A program made the translations under genes and the position numbers. A model generated the notes under the pieces. It was not told the origin of the DNA. It was given only the letters and a program-made list of their open reading frames with translations, and made no database searches. This document shows positions 34,640-43,872 of a stretch of DNA of 64,000 nt, piece after piece. The DNA is from Bacteroidales bacterium UBA4772 (lineage in GTDB: Bacteria > Bacteroidota > Bacteroidia > Bacteroidales > VadinHA17), in NCBI GenBank assembly GCA_002403305.1, contig DHHM01000007.1, positions 12,368-76,367 on the forward strand. Direction: 5' to 3'. Each line of letters opens with the position of its first letter. Positions within the stretch are counted from its first letter, which is position 1.

Positions 34640-37600
34640 ATGAGTTTATCGTCATTAAGTATAGAGAGACCGGTACTGGCCACGGTGATGGCACTGGTGA
34701 TACTCATTCTCGGAGGTATCGGATATACCTTCCTCGGAGTGAGAGATTACCCGAGTGTTGACCCGGCGATAGTGACAGTATCAACCTCTTTCCCCGGGGC
34801 CAACTCTGACGTAATCGAGACACAGATAACCGAACCTCTTGAGTCTGCAATTAACAGCGTGCAGGGAATACGCTCCATATCGAGCTCCAGTAGCGACGGC
34901 TCCTCGCGCATCACCGTTGAGTTCAAACTGGAAGTGGATATGGAGACTGCCGTCAATGACGTCCGCGACAAGGTCTCCGGCGCCATGCGCCGCCTGCCGC
35001 AGGATGTTGACCCGCCGGTGGTGCAGAAAGCCGATGCCGATGCCCAGCCTATATTCGCAGTAACACTCCGCAGCGACAGCAGGTCAATCATTGACGTCAG
35101 CACCTACGCTGAGATCAACTTCAAGGAGAGGTTGCAGACCATCTCAGGTGTAAGCGCTGTGGGGGTCTGGGGATCCAAAAAGCTATCCATCAGGATGAAG
35201 ATGGACCCCGCGAGGCTGGCAGCCTACGGCCTCACACCACTGGATGTACGGACCGCAGTAACACGCGAGAACATCGAACTTCCTTCGGGAAGGATTGAGG
35301 GAGACAACACTGAGCTTACGATCCGAACCCTGGGCAGGCTCCGAACCGTTGACGAGTTCAATGATCTGATCATTGCAAAGAGCGGCGACAGGGTGGTGAA
35401 GTTCAGCGATATAGGAATAGCCGAGATCGATGCCGAGAACATCAGGTCACACCTGAAGAGCAACGGCAAGCCTGCGGTAAACGTTGTGCTGGTACCCCAG
35501 CCTGGCGCCAATTACATCGAAATCGTCGATGAAGCAATGGTAATGCTGGAACAGCTCAAGAAAGACCTGCCGGAAGATATAACCACCGAGATACTCTTTG
35601 ACAATACAATTTATATACGCGAATCCATCAGGGAGGTCAGGAACACCATCTTCATCGCCTTTTTGCTGGTGGTGCTGGTCATCTTCTTCTTCCTGAGAAA
35701 CTGGAGAACAACACTCATACCGGTCATTGCGATCCCTGTTGCCCTTATCGGGACTTTCTTCGTGATGTACATTGCCGACTTCACCATTAACACCCTGACG
35801 CTATTTGCAATTGTACTGGCCATCGGTCTGGTTGTTGACGATGCCATAGTTGTGGTGGAGAACATATATACAAAGGTCGAAAAGGGCATGAAGCCCAGGG
35901 AGGCTGCCCTCACGGGATCACGCGAGATCTTCTTTGCCATCATCGCCACCACGGTGGCCCTTGTAGCCGTCTTCTTCCCGATTGTCTTTCTCCAGGGAGT
36001 GACCGGCAGGCTCTTCAGGGAGTTCAGCCTGGTGATTGTGGGAGCAGTGGTAATATCCTCCTTCCTGGCACTGACGCTTACTCCCATGGTCTCATCCAGG
36101 GTGCTGAAGCACAATACCATGGAAGGCCGGTTCTACCGGTCTACTGAGCCATTCTTCAGCGGCATGATAAATCTCTACCGCAGATGGATAACATCCTTCC
36201 TGAAGAGAAGGTACTGGGCCATTGTCATTATTGTGGCTGCCGGCGTGCTGATAGGAATCTTATGGACGATGTTGCCGTCGGAGATGGCTCCGCTGGAGGA
36301 CCGCGGTTATTTAAACATCAGCGCCAGGGCCACGGAGGGCACCTCCTACGACTACATGACCGCATATATGAACAGACTGTATCCGGTAGTACAGGAGAAG
36401 GTGCCCGAGAGCGACAACATCATGATGATGGTGGGCATGGGCGGAACCAACAGCGCCAACATGAGGGTCAGGCTCTCCGACCGTCGTGACCGCAAACGTT
36501 CACAGCAGGAGATAGCGGCTTCGCTTTCTCCTGTCCTGAGGCAGTACACCGGTGCCCGGACAATAGTGTCGCAGCAGCAGACCTTCGGATCACGCCGCGG
36601 AGGCCTCCCGGTGCAGTACGTGATACAGGCAAAGAACCTCAACGACCTGAAGAGGGTGATACCCGACTTCATGGCTGAGGTCTCGGAAAGTCAATACTTT
36701 TCGGCCAGCGACGTGAACCTGAAGTTCACCAAGCCTGAGCTTACCGTCCTCATCAACAGGGAGAAAGCCTCCATGATGGGTGTCAACGTACAGAACATAG
36801 CCCAGACACTGCAGCTAACCATGAGTGAGCAACGTATCGGCTATTACATCCTCAACGGCAAGCAGTACCAGATCTTCAGCCAGTTCGACAAGTCGAAGCG
36901 CAATGATCCCTATGATCTCACAAGCACCTACGTCAGGAATGACAAGGGTCATTTGATACAGCTCGACAACATCGTTGAGATACGCGAGAGCAGCCTGCCG
37001 CCGCAGCTCTACAGGTATAACAGGTTCGTGTCGGCAACCGTATCGGCAGGCCTGGCAGGCAAATACACCCTGGGAGAAGGAATTGAAGAGATGGACAGGA
37101 TAGCCGCCAGGGTGCTAGATGAGAACTTCAGCACCACCCTCTCGGGCGACTCAAAGGATTTTGTAGAGAGCACTTCCAGCCTGCTCTTTGCATTCGTCCT
37201 GGCCATAGTGCTCATCTACCTCGTTCTCTCGGCACAGTTCGAGAGCTTCCGTGATCCGGTGATCATACTGGTAACGGTGCCGCTGGCGCTTATCGGTGCA
37301 CTGTTTATTATGGTCGTCACCGGACAGACACTCAACATCTTCAGCCAGATAGGACTGATCATGCTCATCGGAATGGTGGCCAAGAACGGGATACTAATTG
37401 TTGAGTTTGCCAACCAGAGACAACAGGCAGGACTCAGCATCATGGACGCCGCCCGTGAGGCAGCCGTGGCACGCTTCCGCCCTGTGCTGATGACAAGCCT
37501 CACGACAATCCTCGGCATCCTGCCGCTGGCGCTGGCCTCAGGAGCAGGCGCGGAGAGCCGCATCTCCATGGGCGTCACCGTCGTGGGCGGAATGTTCTTC

Positions 37601-37699
37601 GCCACCTTCCTGACTCTCTTTGTGGTACCTTCAATCTACAGCTACCTGGCCGGAAAGAAAAATGCAGAAAAAAACAGCAATGAGCAACCGAAGGCTTAG
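34640..37699 (+). CDS. RND multidrug efflux permease
   Basis: A 1019-residue proton-driven transporter of the HAE-1 family (AcrB/MexF type). Twelve membrane helices are expected: the first at LSIERPVLATVMALVILILGGIGYTF, others around residues 330-540 and 860-1010. Two large periplasmic domains carry porter signatures such as VSTSFPGANSDVIETQI and GMVAKNGILIVEFANQ. The charged relay motif is in ALAIGLVVDDAIVVVENIY (seen as VLAIGLVVDDA). It works with the adaptor upstream and the TolC-like protein downstream. Confidence 0.96.
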   Translation: MSLSSLSIERPVLATVMALVILILGGIGYTFLGVRDYPSVDPAIVTVSTSFPGANSDVIETQITEPLESAINSVQGIRSISSSSSDGSSRITVEFKLEVDMETAVNDVRDKVSGAMRRLPQDVDPPVVQKADADAQPIFAVTLRSDSRSIIDVSTYAEINFKERLQTISGVSAVGVWGSKKLSIRMKMDPARLAAYGLTPLDVRTAVTRENIELPSGRIEGDNTELTIRTLGRLRTVDEFNDLIIAKSGDRVVKFSDIGIAEIDAENIRSHLKSNGKPAVNVVLVPQPGANYIEIVDEAMVMLEQLKKDLPEDITTEILFDNTIYIRESIREVRNTIFIAFLLVVLVIFFFLRNWRTTLIPVIAIPVALIGTFFVMYIADFTINTLTLFAIVLAIGLVVDDAIVVVENIYTKVEKGMKPREAALTGSREIFFAIIATTVALVAVFFPIVFLQGVTGRLFREFSLVIVGAVVISSFLALTLTPMVSSRVLKHNTMEGRFYRSTEPFFSGMINLYRRWITSFLKRRYWAIVIIVAAGVLIGILWTMLPSEMAPLEDRGYLNISARATEGTSYDYMTAYMNRLYPVVQEKVPESDNIMMMVGMGGTNSANMRVRLSDRRDRKRSQQEIAASLSPVLRQYTGARTIVSQQQTFGSRRGGLPVQYVIQAKNLNDLKRVIPDFMAEVSESQYFSASDVNLKFTKPELTVLINREKASMMGVNVQNIAQTLQLTMSEQRIGYYILNGKQYQIFSQFDKSKRNDPYDLTSTYVRNDKGHLIQLDNIVEIRESSLPPQLYRYNRFVSATVSAGLAGKYTLGEGIEEMDRIAARVLDENFSTTLSGDSKDFVESTSSLLFAFVLAIVLIYLVLSAQFESFRDPVIILVTVPLALIGALFIMVVTGQTLNIFSQIGLIMLIGMVAKNGILIVEFANQRQQAGLSIMDAAREAAVARFRPVLMTSLTTILGILPLALASGAGAESRISMGVTVVGGMFFATFLTLFVVPSIYSYLAGKKNAEKNSNEQPKA

Positions 37700-38966
37700 T
37701 TTCGTGATATTGCTGCTCCTGATGTCACTGGCAGCCGGAGCACAGAAGACAATGACCCTCGATGAGGCCATCATGGTGGCACTTGAGAACAACTACTCCC
37801 TCAAGATCAGCAGGAACGATGAGGCCATGGCAGAAAACAATGTCACTCTGGCACCGTTTCTTCCAACCGTTACAGGTACGGGACGACAGTCACAGACAAA
37901 TAATAATGTTGCCTCTTCATCGTCAGAAGCTGATAAGAGCAGGACAAACCTCTATAATGCCGGTGTTGCCCTTAACTGGAAGCTGTTTGACGGACTGGGG
38001 ATGTTCACCACCTACAGCCGGCAGCAGGAGATGCTGGCCATGAGCAGCCAGAGGGTCAGGATAAACGTGGAGAACCTGGTCATGCGAGTATGCTCAGAAT
38101 ACTACAATATCATAGTACAGCAAAACAGGATGGAATCGGCCCTTACTTCACTGGCTCTTTCAAAGTCACGTTATGACAATGCCGAGGAGAAATATATGCT
38201 TGGCGTCATCTCGGGGCTCGATCTGCAGCAGGCGAAGATAGACCTCAATGCCGACAGCTCCGCGGTGCTGTCGCAGCAGGAGACGGTCATCAGTGCTTAC
38301 ATACGGCTGACCAACCTTCTCAGTACGGGCCATGAGATAGACTTCAACATACGCGACTCCATCATCCTTGCTCCTGATATGGATATCGATTCTCTGCGGG
38401 CGCGTACACTTAAGTACAATAACCAGCTGATACTTGCGCGGCAGGGAGAGAGACTCTCAGAGTATGACCTGGAGGCCGTAAGGGCATTGCGCTACCCTAC
38501 CATTAGCTTCAGCACCGGTTATAACTACAGCCGCAGTGAGTATCCCTGGTCAGCAGGTTCCTTCAACCAGACAAACGGCCCTAACTGGGGCTTCAATATG
38601 TCATGGAATATTTTTTCCGGGTTTGAAACCAACAGGAAGATGTCCAATGCGAAGCTGGAGGCGGGGAACAGCAAGCTGGCCTATCTCGACATTGAGTATG
38701 AGATCATGGGAGAGCTGGACCTGCTCTACAATACCTACCTGAACAATATCACCGTAACCAACTTCGAGGCCGAGAGTGCAGAGCTGGCCAGGGCATCACT
38801 GGAGATAGCCGTGGAGCGATACCGGCTCGGCTCACTGTCGGGACTCGAATTCAGGGATTACCAGAACAACTACCTGAACGCCATCAACAGAAGGCTGACA
38901 GCACTCTATCAGGCAAAGATTTCCGAGATCGGTCTGAGGCTTCTTGCCGGAGAACTCACTGAATAG
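37680..38966 (+). CDS. TolC-like outer membrane efflux protein
   Basis: A 428-residue protein with a signal peptide (MSNRRLSFVILLLLMSLAAGAQ). I chose the ATG at 37680, which overlaps the permease stop by 20 bases; the frame is open further upstream but the signal peptide fixes this start. The mature chain has the OEP repeats: MTLDEAIMVALENNYSLKI, ALNWKLFDGLG, SRYDNAEEKYMLGVISGLDLQQAKIDL and, in the second half, ARASLEIAVERYRLGSLSGLEFRD. It forms the outer channel of the RND pump. Confidence 0.93.
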   Translation: MSNRRLSFVILLLLMSLAAGAQKTMTLDEAIMVALENNYSLKISRNDEAMAENNVTLAPFLPTVTGTGRQSQTNNNVASSSSEADKSRTNLYNAGVALNWKLFDGLGMFTTYSRQQEMLAMSSQRVRINVENLVMRVCSEYYNIIVQQNRMESALTSLALSKSRYDNAEEKYMLGVISGLDLQQAKIDLNADSSAVLSQQETVISAYIRLTNLLSTGHEIDFNIRDSIILAPDMDIDSLRARTLKYNNQLILARQGERLSEYDLEAVRALRYPTISFSTGYNYSRSEYPWSAGSFNQTNGPNWGFNMSWNIFSGFETNRKMSNAKLEAGNSKLAYLDIEYEIMGELDLLYNTYLNNITVTNFEAESAELARASLEIAVERYRLGSLSGLEFRDYQNNYLNAINRRLTALYQAKISEIGLRLLAGELTE

Positions 38967-39002
38967 TACGCAGCCCCTCTTTTGTTGCAGATATCCGCAT
39001 CA

Positions 39003-39146
39003 TGTCAGAAGCTTCCGGTCTGTCAGAAGCTTCCGGTCTGTCAGAAGCCTTCGGTCTGTCAGAGGCTTCCGGTCTGTCAGAGGCCTTCGGTCTGTCAGAG
39101 GCCTTCGGTCTGTCAGAGGCTTCCGGTCTGTCAGAGGCCTTCGGCC
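39003..39146. repeat. Tandem array, 8 x 18 bp
   Basis: Eight contiguous units of TGTCAGARGCYTYCGGTC begin at 39003 and repeat every 18 bases; the last ends GGCC. The R/Y positions vary between units. Each unit carries a small palindromic core (AGAAGCTTCC or AGGCCT). It lies between the tolC-like stop and the convergent dedA stop. There are no spacers, so it is not a CRISPR array. Confidence 0.9.
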
Positions 39147-39174
39147 GTAAAACCGCGGCTCCCGGCGGGAGTGT

Positions 39175-39804
39175 TTATTGATCAGCGTTCCTCTTCCTGT
39201 TCCTGTAGGCCCTGATCCCTTTCCATGACAGCCATATGACAAACAGCGCCCCAACCGCGTACATTACCCAGTCGAGGTATGGCAGTATATGATCCCGCAT
39301 GTCATAGGCAAAATAGCCAATCAGGGCCAGGATTAAGTTCCAGAGACCGGCACCGAGAAAAGTATAGAGAAGGAATGTCCATATGTTCATCCCGGAGAGA
39401 CCGGCCGGGATGGATATCAGCTGTCGCACTGCCGGCACCAGTCTGCCTATGAAAGTAGAGGCCTTGCCATGTTTCACGAAATACTTTTCGGCATTCTCCA
39501 CACTGCTTCGATGGATCAGCAGGGCATGGGCCCACTTCGTGTCGGCCAGGCGGTAAAGCAGAGGCCTGCCCAGCCATATCGAAAGGTAATAGTTGATTAT
39601 GGCTCCGGACATCGCACCTGCAGTCGAAGCCAGAAGCACTCCCGCCATGGTCAGCGAGCCCTCTCCCGCCTTCCACGCAGCAAAGGGAACAACTATCTCA
39701 GAGGGGAACGGCACGAATGAACTCTCGACGGTCATCAGAAGCCATATCGTGAAATAATTAAGGTTGGCCATGTACCACTCAAAAACAGTCTGAAATATCT
39801 CCAT
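39175..39804 (-). CDS. DedA family membrane protein
   Basis: A 209-residue inner-membrane protein with the SNARE-associated/DedA signatures: FVPFPSEIVVPFAAWKAGEGSL (re-entrant segment), GAMSGAIINYYLSIWLGRP, and GRLVPAVRQLISIPAGLSGMNIWTFLLYTFLGAGLWN. About five hydrophobic segments. DedA proteins are linked to lipid scrambling/undecaprenyl-phosphate recycling and membrane homeostasis; which applies here is not clear. A single gene flanked on both sides by repeats. Confidence 0.9.
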   Translation of the reverse strand: MEIFQTVFEWYMANLNYFTIWLLMTVESSFVPFPSEIVVPFAAWKAGEGSLTMAGVLLASTAGAMSGAIINYYLSIWLGRPLLYRLADTKWAHALLIHRSSVENAEKYFVKHGKASTFIGRLVPAVRQLISIPAGLSGMNIWTFLLYTFLGAGLWNLILALIGYFAYDMRDHILPYLDWVMYAVGALFVIWLSWKGIRAYRNRKRNADQ

Positions 39805-39810
39805 GCCAGG

Positions 39811-39921
39811 TAAGTCTGTAAAGTCGAAAGTCCTTAAAGTCCTTAAAGTCTAAAGGTTATTATTCTGTTGCCTAATCTATTTATAATTACCTTCTTAATT
39901 CTTAATTCTTAATTCTTAATT
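39811..39921. repeat. AAGTCGAAAGTC-type repeat and CTTAATT microsatellite upstream of dedA
   Basis: 39811-39860 holds TAAGTCTGTAAAGTCGAAAG followed by two TCCTTAAAG units, related to the sequence at 19675. 39894-39921 is four perfect copies of the 7-mer CTTAATT. The gap between dedA and gyrB has no gene. Confidence 0.7.
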
Positions 39922-39933
39922 CCATCCACTATT

Positions 39934-40025
39934 GCCGACTGTGGACTGTGGGATGCCGACTGCCGACTGTGGACTGTGGACTGCCGACTGCCGACTGTGG
40001 ACTGTGGACTGCCGACTGTGGACTG
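39934..40025. repeat. GCCGACTGTGGACTG tandem repeat downstream of gyrB
   Basis: The 92 bases consist of alternating GCCGACT and GTGGACT heptamers, with GCCGACTGCCGACT doublets. The array ends just before the gyrB stop codon on the opposite strand. The CTGCCGACTG core also occurs in the hairpin at 53261-53339. Confidence 0.8.
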
Positions 40026-40027
40026 AA

Positions 40028-42013
40028 TCAAGCGTCAATATTGGCATACTTCGCATGCTTCTCGATGAACTCCCTGCGCGGCGGAACCTCGTCGCCCATG
40101 AGCATTGAGAAGATATGGTCAGCCTCGGCAGCAGAGTCGATGGTTACCTGGCGCAGTGTGCGCGTCTCCGGATTCATTGTCGTTGACCACAGCTGCTCTG
40201 CGTTCATCTCGCCTAGACCCTTGTATCTCTGGATGGCGACGGATGACTCCTTACCCTGTCCCATCTCCTGAACAGCAGCGTCGAGCTCCTCATCATCCCA
40301 GCAGTATTTCTCGGCCTTTCCCTTCTTGACAAGATAGAGGGGAGGAGTGGCTATGTAGATGTTGCCGTTCTCAATAAGCTCTTTCATATACCTGAAGAAG
40401 AAGGTCATTATCAGTGTGGTGATATGCGAGCCATCAACGTCGGCATCAGTCATGATGATCACCTTTGCATACCTCAGTCCTGATATGTTCAGGGCCTTGC
40501 TGTCGTCGTCGGTGCCGATTGACACCCCGAGAGCGGTGTAGATATTCTTGATCTCCTCATTGTCAAAGATCTTGTGCTGCATGGCCTTCTCTACGTTGAG
40601 TATCTTGCCTCGCAGCGGCAGGATGGCCTGAAAGCGGCGGTCACGGCCCTGCTTGGCTGTACCGCCAGCAGAGTCTCCTTCAACTATGAATATCTCCGAC
40701 ACTGCCGGATTCCGGTCTGCACAGTCGGCCAGCTTGCCGGGCAGTCCTGACCCCGACAGAACATTCTTGCGCTGAACCAGTTCGCGGGCCTTGCGGGCAG
40801 CATGGCGGGCGGTGGCGGCAAGGATAACCTTCTGGACTATAACCTTGGCATCTTTGGGATTCTCCTCGAGGTAATTGGAGAGGGCGGTGCTTACTGCCAC
40901 ATCCACCGATCCCATCACCTCGGTGTTGCCGAGCTTGGTCTTCGTCTGCCCCTCAAACTGGGGCTCTGCCACCTTGCATGAGATGACCGAGGTGAGTCCC
41001 TCACGGAAATCATCGCCGTTTATGTCAAACTTCAGCTTGGAGGTTTGTCCTGAGTCTTCGGCATATTTTTTCAGCGTCCGCGTCAACCCCCTGCGGAAAC
41101 CTGCCAGGTGGGTGCCCCCCTCTATGGTGTTGATATTATTGACATAAGAGTGAACGTTCTCCGAAAAGGAGGTGTTATACTGCAGAGCCAACTCCACAGG
41201 AGTCTCACCCTTGTCGTAATTAATATAAATTACACCCTCGGTAAGCCTCTCACGGTTAACATCAAGATACTCAACAAACTCTATCAGTCCCCTTTCAGAA
41301 TAGAACTCCTCCGTCATCGGGCCATTGCCGTTGCCGTTTTCAGCCTCCTCCCTCCTGTCGGTCAGTGTGAGCATGATACCCTTGTTGAGAAAGGCCAGCT
41401 CCCGGAGACGGGCTGCCAGGATGTCAAATTTGAAATCCAGTGTCTGGAAGATCGTGTCGTCAGGCATGAAGGTGGTGATTGTGCCGCTGCCGTCGGAATC
41501 CCCGGTCTGTGTGACCGGTGCCAGCGGCTTGCCTCTCTCGTAGGTCTGCGACCATTTCTTTCCCTGTCTCATGACATCTACCGTCATCGTGGAAGAGAGG
41601 GCATTGACACATGATACACCCACACCGTGGAGACCGCCCGACACCTTATAGCTGTCCTTGTCGAACTTGCCGCCGGCGTGAAGCACCGTCATTACCACCT
41701 CAAGGGCAGAACGCTTCTCCTTTTCATGCATCTCCACAGGTATCCCGCGACCGTTGTCGACTACGGTCACAGAGTTATCTTCGTTTATCGTAACATCAAT
41801 CTGAGTACAGTATCCTGCGAGAGCCTCATCTATCGAATTATCAACTACCTCATATACAAGATGATGCAACCCCCTCACGCCAACATCACCAATGTACATC
41901 GCAGGTCTCTTCCTCACTGCTTCCAGGCCTTCAAGCACCTGAATGTTTCCGGCTGAATAGTCATCCTGCTCTTTACTCCTCTTCCTCTGTTCGTCATTAG
42001 TCATTCCAAGCAA
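40028..42013 (-). CDS. gyrB: DNA gyrase subunit B
   Basis: A 661-residue type II topoisomerase ATPase subunit. Seen: GHKL ATPase motifs EVVDNSIDEAL, VVDNGRGIPV and GGLHGVGVSCVNALS; the TOPRIM metal motif EGDSAGG and later DADVDGSHI; and the C-terminal QRYKGLGEMNAEQLW. Length and the EGDSAGGTAKQGRDR segment fit GyrB better than ParE, although the two are close. Met4 (42004) is an alternative start. A TAnnTTTG element lies 58 bases upstream. Confidence 0.94.
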   Translation of the reverse strand: MLGMTNDEQRKRSKEQDDYSAGNIQVLEGLEAVRKRPAMYIGDVGVRGLHHLVYEVVDNSIDEALAGYCTQIDVTINEDNSVTVVDNGRGIPVEMHEKEKRSALEVVMTVLHAGGKFDKDSYKVSGGLHGVGVSCVNALSSTMTVDVMRQGKKWSQTYERGKPLAPVTQTGDSDGSGTITTFMPDDTIFQTLDFKFDILAARLRELAFLNKGIMLTLTDRREEAENGNGNGPMTEEFYSERGLIEFVEYLDVNRERLTEGVIYINYDKGETPVELALQYNTSFSENVHSYVNNINTIEGGTHLAGFRRGLTRTLKKYAEDSGQTSKLKFDINGDDFREGLTSVISCKVAEPQFEGQTKTKLGNTEVMGSVDVAVSTALSNYLEENPKDAKVIVQKVILAATARHAARKARELVQRKNVLSGSGLPGKLADCADRNPAVSEIFIVEGDSAGGTAKQGRDRRFQAILPLRGKILNVEKAMQHKIFDNEEIKNIYTALGVSIGTDDDSKALNISGLRYAKVIIMTDADVDGSHITTLIMTFFFRYMKELIENGNIYIATPPLYLVKKGKAEKYCWDDEELDAAVQEMGQGKESSVAIQRYKGLGEMNAEQLWSTTMNPETRTLRQVTIDSAAEADHIFSMLMGDEVPPRREFIEKHAKYANIDA

Positions 42014-42071
42014 TTTTTAGTTGAAAAAATATGTTTTAACGGTTTGATAATATGTTATTTATAAAATCACA

Positions 42072-42079
42072 CAAAGGTA
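42072..42079 (-). promoter_or_regulatory. Bacteroidota -7 promoter element for gyrB
   Basis: TACCTTTG on the minus strand, 58 bases before the gyrB start. Confidence 0.55.
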
Positions 42080-42161
42080 GCAAAAAGTAACATATTTACC
42101 CCCTCAAAGGCAACAATTAAATGAGATAGATATGAACAATCATTACCGTTTTACCGACACC

Positions 42162-43853
42162 TTAAAGGCTGTAGGTAAATCCGCCCAAAATCATAAAATT
42201 ACGTGAGGGATAATAGTTCCACTCAAAGTACCGGTTGTAGGAGATATTGTTGCACCGGAGCCAGAAGGAGATGTCGGGTGTGTAGCGATACTCGGCCCCC
42301 ATGTTCAGGTTTGGGTGCACCGGAAGTTTGACGATATCCCGGGGGGCCTTAACGAGTGCGTGCCGAACCCCCGTCAGGGAGAATGCGGCAGAGGCTATTA
42401 TCTTGTTTCTCAGGTTGTATTCTGCCTTTAACGATCCGTCCCAGTCAGGCTTATGCCATGCATACTCTTCACCTGACATGTCATACCCGTACCAGTTACC
42501 TGCCACTGTGAGAGTCAGCTGCCGGTCTACCGGGTACTTCACCTCACCGTGGACCTTCAGCAGGCTGCCGTCGTCATACACGGGCAGAAAATAGTTGCCG
42601 ACACCAATGGTATCATTCATAAAGAGCAGCATGTCCCTGAACATCGTGAAGCTCACGCCAAGAGCATAAGTGGCTGTGACATTCATGTTACCCGATATGC
42701 CGGCCTTTATCCTCAACTGATTGTCGGTGCTGCGCAAAGTGAAGAGGGTGTCACCGGGCATCATCCACGGGTTGACGTAGGCCGTATTACGTGCCTGGTT
42801 GTTCTCCAGCCAGCCGTCGACAGCTGCCGTGAACCTGAGGAACTGCGGTATAACCCTGAAGGTGAAGGAGACATCCGGGTAGAAATGCATATAGAGCTTT
42901 GTCTCCCCGCCCAGGAGAGGATCATAATTCTCCCTGAGATCAGCGTTCACCTTTAGCCCGAATTTAAATCTCCAGTTATCGTTGCCTTTTGTGATATACG
43001 GTTCCAGGGCAAGCAGGTTGCGCGCTTTGCTGTCAACACCTTTAGCAAAGAGATAGAGATCATAATTGAGATCCACGCCGCCGTAGAGCCCGAACATGTT
43101 GGTGCCTCCCCTGGCCTGAAGTGACGGGTTGTGCTGCATGCCGTCACTCTCGCGCATGAAGATGTTATAGCTCACGGTGGCATCCCAGTTGATATCGTTT
43201 GAGTCAGGCTCCATGGTGAAGTACCTCGCCCTTGCAGTCGCATCGTAATAGAGTGACCTGATATCCTTTTTGTCAGGATCGTACCCGATGACATCAGGGT
43301 CATAGCCGTAAGCATAGCGGGTCATCTGCCTGAAATCAATGTCCATATCGAGGCGGCTACGCCTGAAGTACTTCTTGCCGTAAAGAATAGCCTGGTTGTC
43401 AAGGAAACCGCCATATACCCTGGCATCATTCTCCAGTTCTATCCTGGATGCAGAGGCATAACTGCGGGTGAAGAGCCCGATACTGCCCTTCGCAGACCTT
43501 CCGTTTGATATGCTGACCTCGAGGAAGGGTGACAGATAGGTGCCAAAACCGAGGCTCACATATCCCTTCCTGAGCTCCTCGAGAGGATCAGGCGACAGCA
43601 CCGCTGATTTTATCGGGCTCACCTCGTATTCAGGAACAAAAGAACCGGGGGTGAAGTCGTACGCAAAGGTGACCCTCACTGTAGAGGTGTCATCGGCTGA
43701 TGGCAGCAGGGTGTGCTTTGCAGCAGCCTGCAATGTGGGCTTGTAAGGGTTGTACAGTGTCACTGACCTCCTTATTGCCTCATCCTCTGTCTGTCCGCCG
43801 GCAAGTACCGTGATCAGCAGGGCAGCTGCGGTGAAATATATCTTCTTCTTCAT
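42162..43853 (-). CDS. Outer membrane beta-barrel protein (TonB-receptor-like)
   Basis: A 563-residue protein with a signal peptide (cleavage near LAGGQ) and long runs of alternating hydrophobic/aromatic strands typical of outer-membrane barrels (GYVSLGFGTYLSPFLEVSIS, YATARARYFTM-like strands, and a C-terminal strand ending NFMILGGFTYSL with terminal hydrophobic residues). No plug domain or TonB box is seen, and it is short for a TonB-dependent receptor. It starts 19 bases after the TPR gene, so the two are probably cotranscribed and cooperate. Function unknown. Confidence 0.8.
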   Translation of the reverse strand: MKKKIYFTAAALLITVLAGGQTEDEAIRRSVTLYNPYKPTLQAAAKHTLLPSADDTSTVRVTFAYDFTPGSFVPEYEVSPIKSAVLSPDPLEELRKGYVSLGFGTYLSPFLEVSISNGRSAKGSIGLFTRSYASASRIELENDARVYGGFLDNQAILYGKKYFRRSRLDMDIDFRQMTRYAYGYDPDVIGYDPDKKDIRSLYYDATARARYFTMEPDSNDINWDATVSYNIFMRESDGMQHNPSLQARGGTNMFGLYGGVDLNYDLYLFAKGVDSKARNLLALEPYITKGNDNWRFKFGLKVNADLRENYDPLLGGETKLYMHFYPDVSFTFRVIPQFLRFTAAVDGWLENNQARNTAYVNPWMMPGDTLFTLRSTDNQLRIKAGISGNMNVTATYALGVSFTMFRDMLLFMNDTIGVGNYFLPVYDDGSLLKVHGEVKYPVDRQLTLTVAGNWYGYDMSGEEYAWHKPDWDGSLKAEYNLRNKIIASAAFSLTGVRHALVKAPRDIVKLPVHPNLNMGAEYRYTPDISFWLRCNNISYNRYFEWNYYPSRNFMILGGFTYSL

Positions 43854-43872
43854 TGCTTTCTCCGTTTAATGA

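Noticed and set aside
39003..39146. CRISPR array
   Set aside because: Units are contiguous with no unique spacers, only 18 bp long, and no cas gene is near.
38944..39254. Repetitive reading frames on both strands across the 18-bp array
   Set aside because: They exist only because the 18-bp period lacks stop codons; no start signal or homologue.
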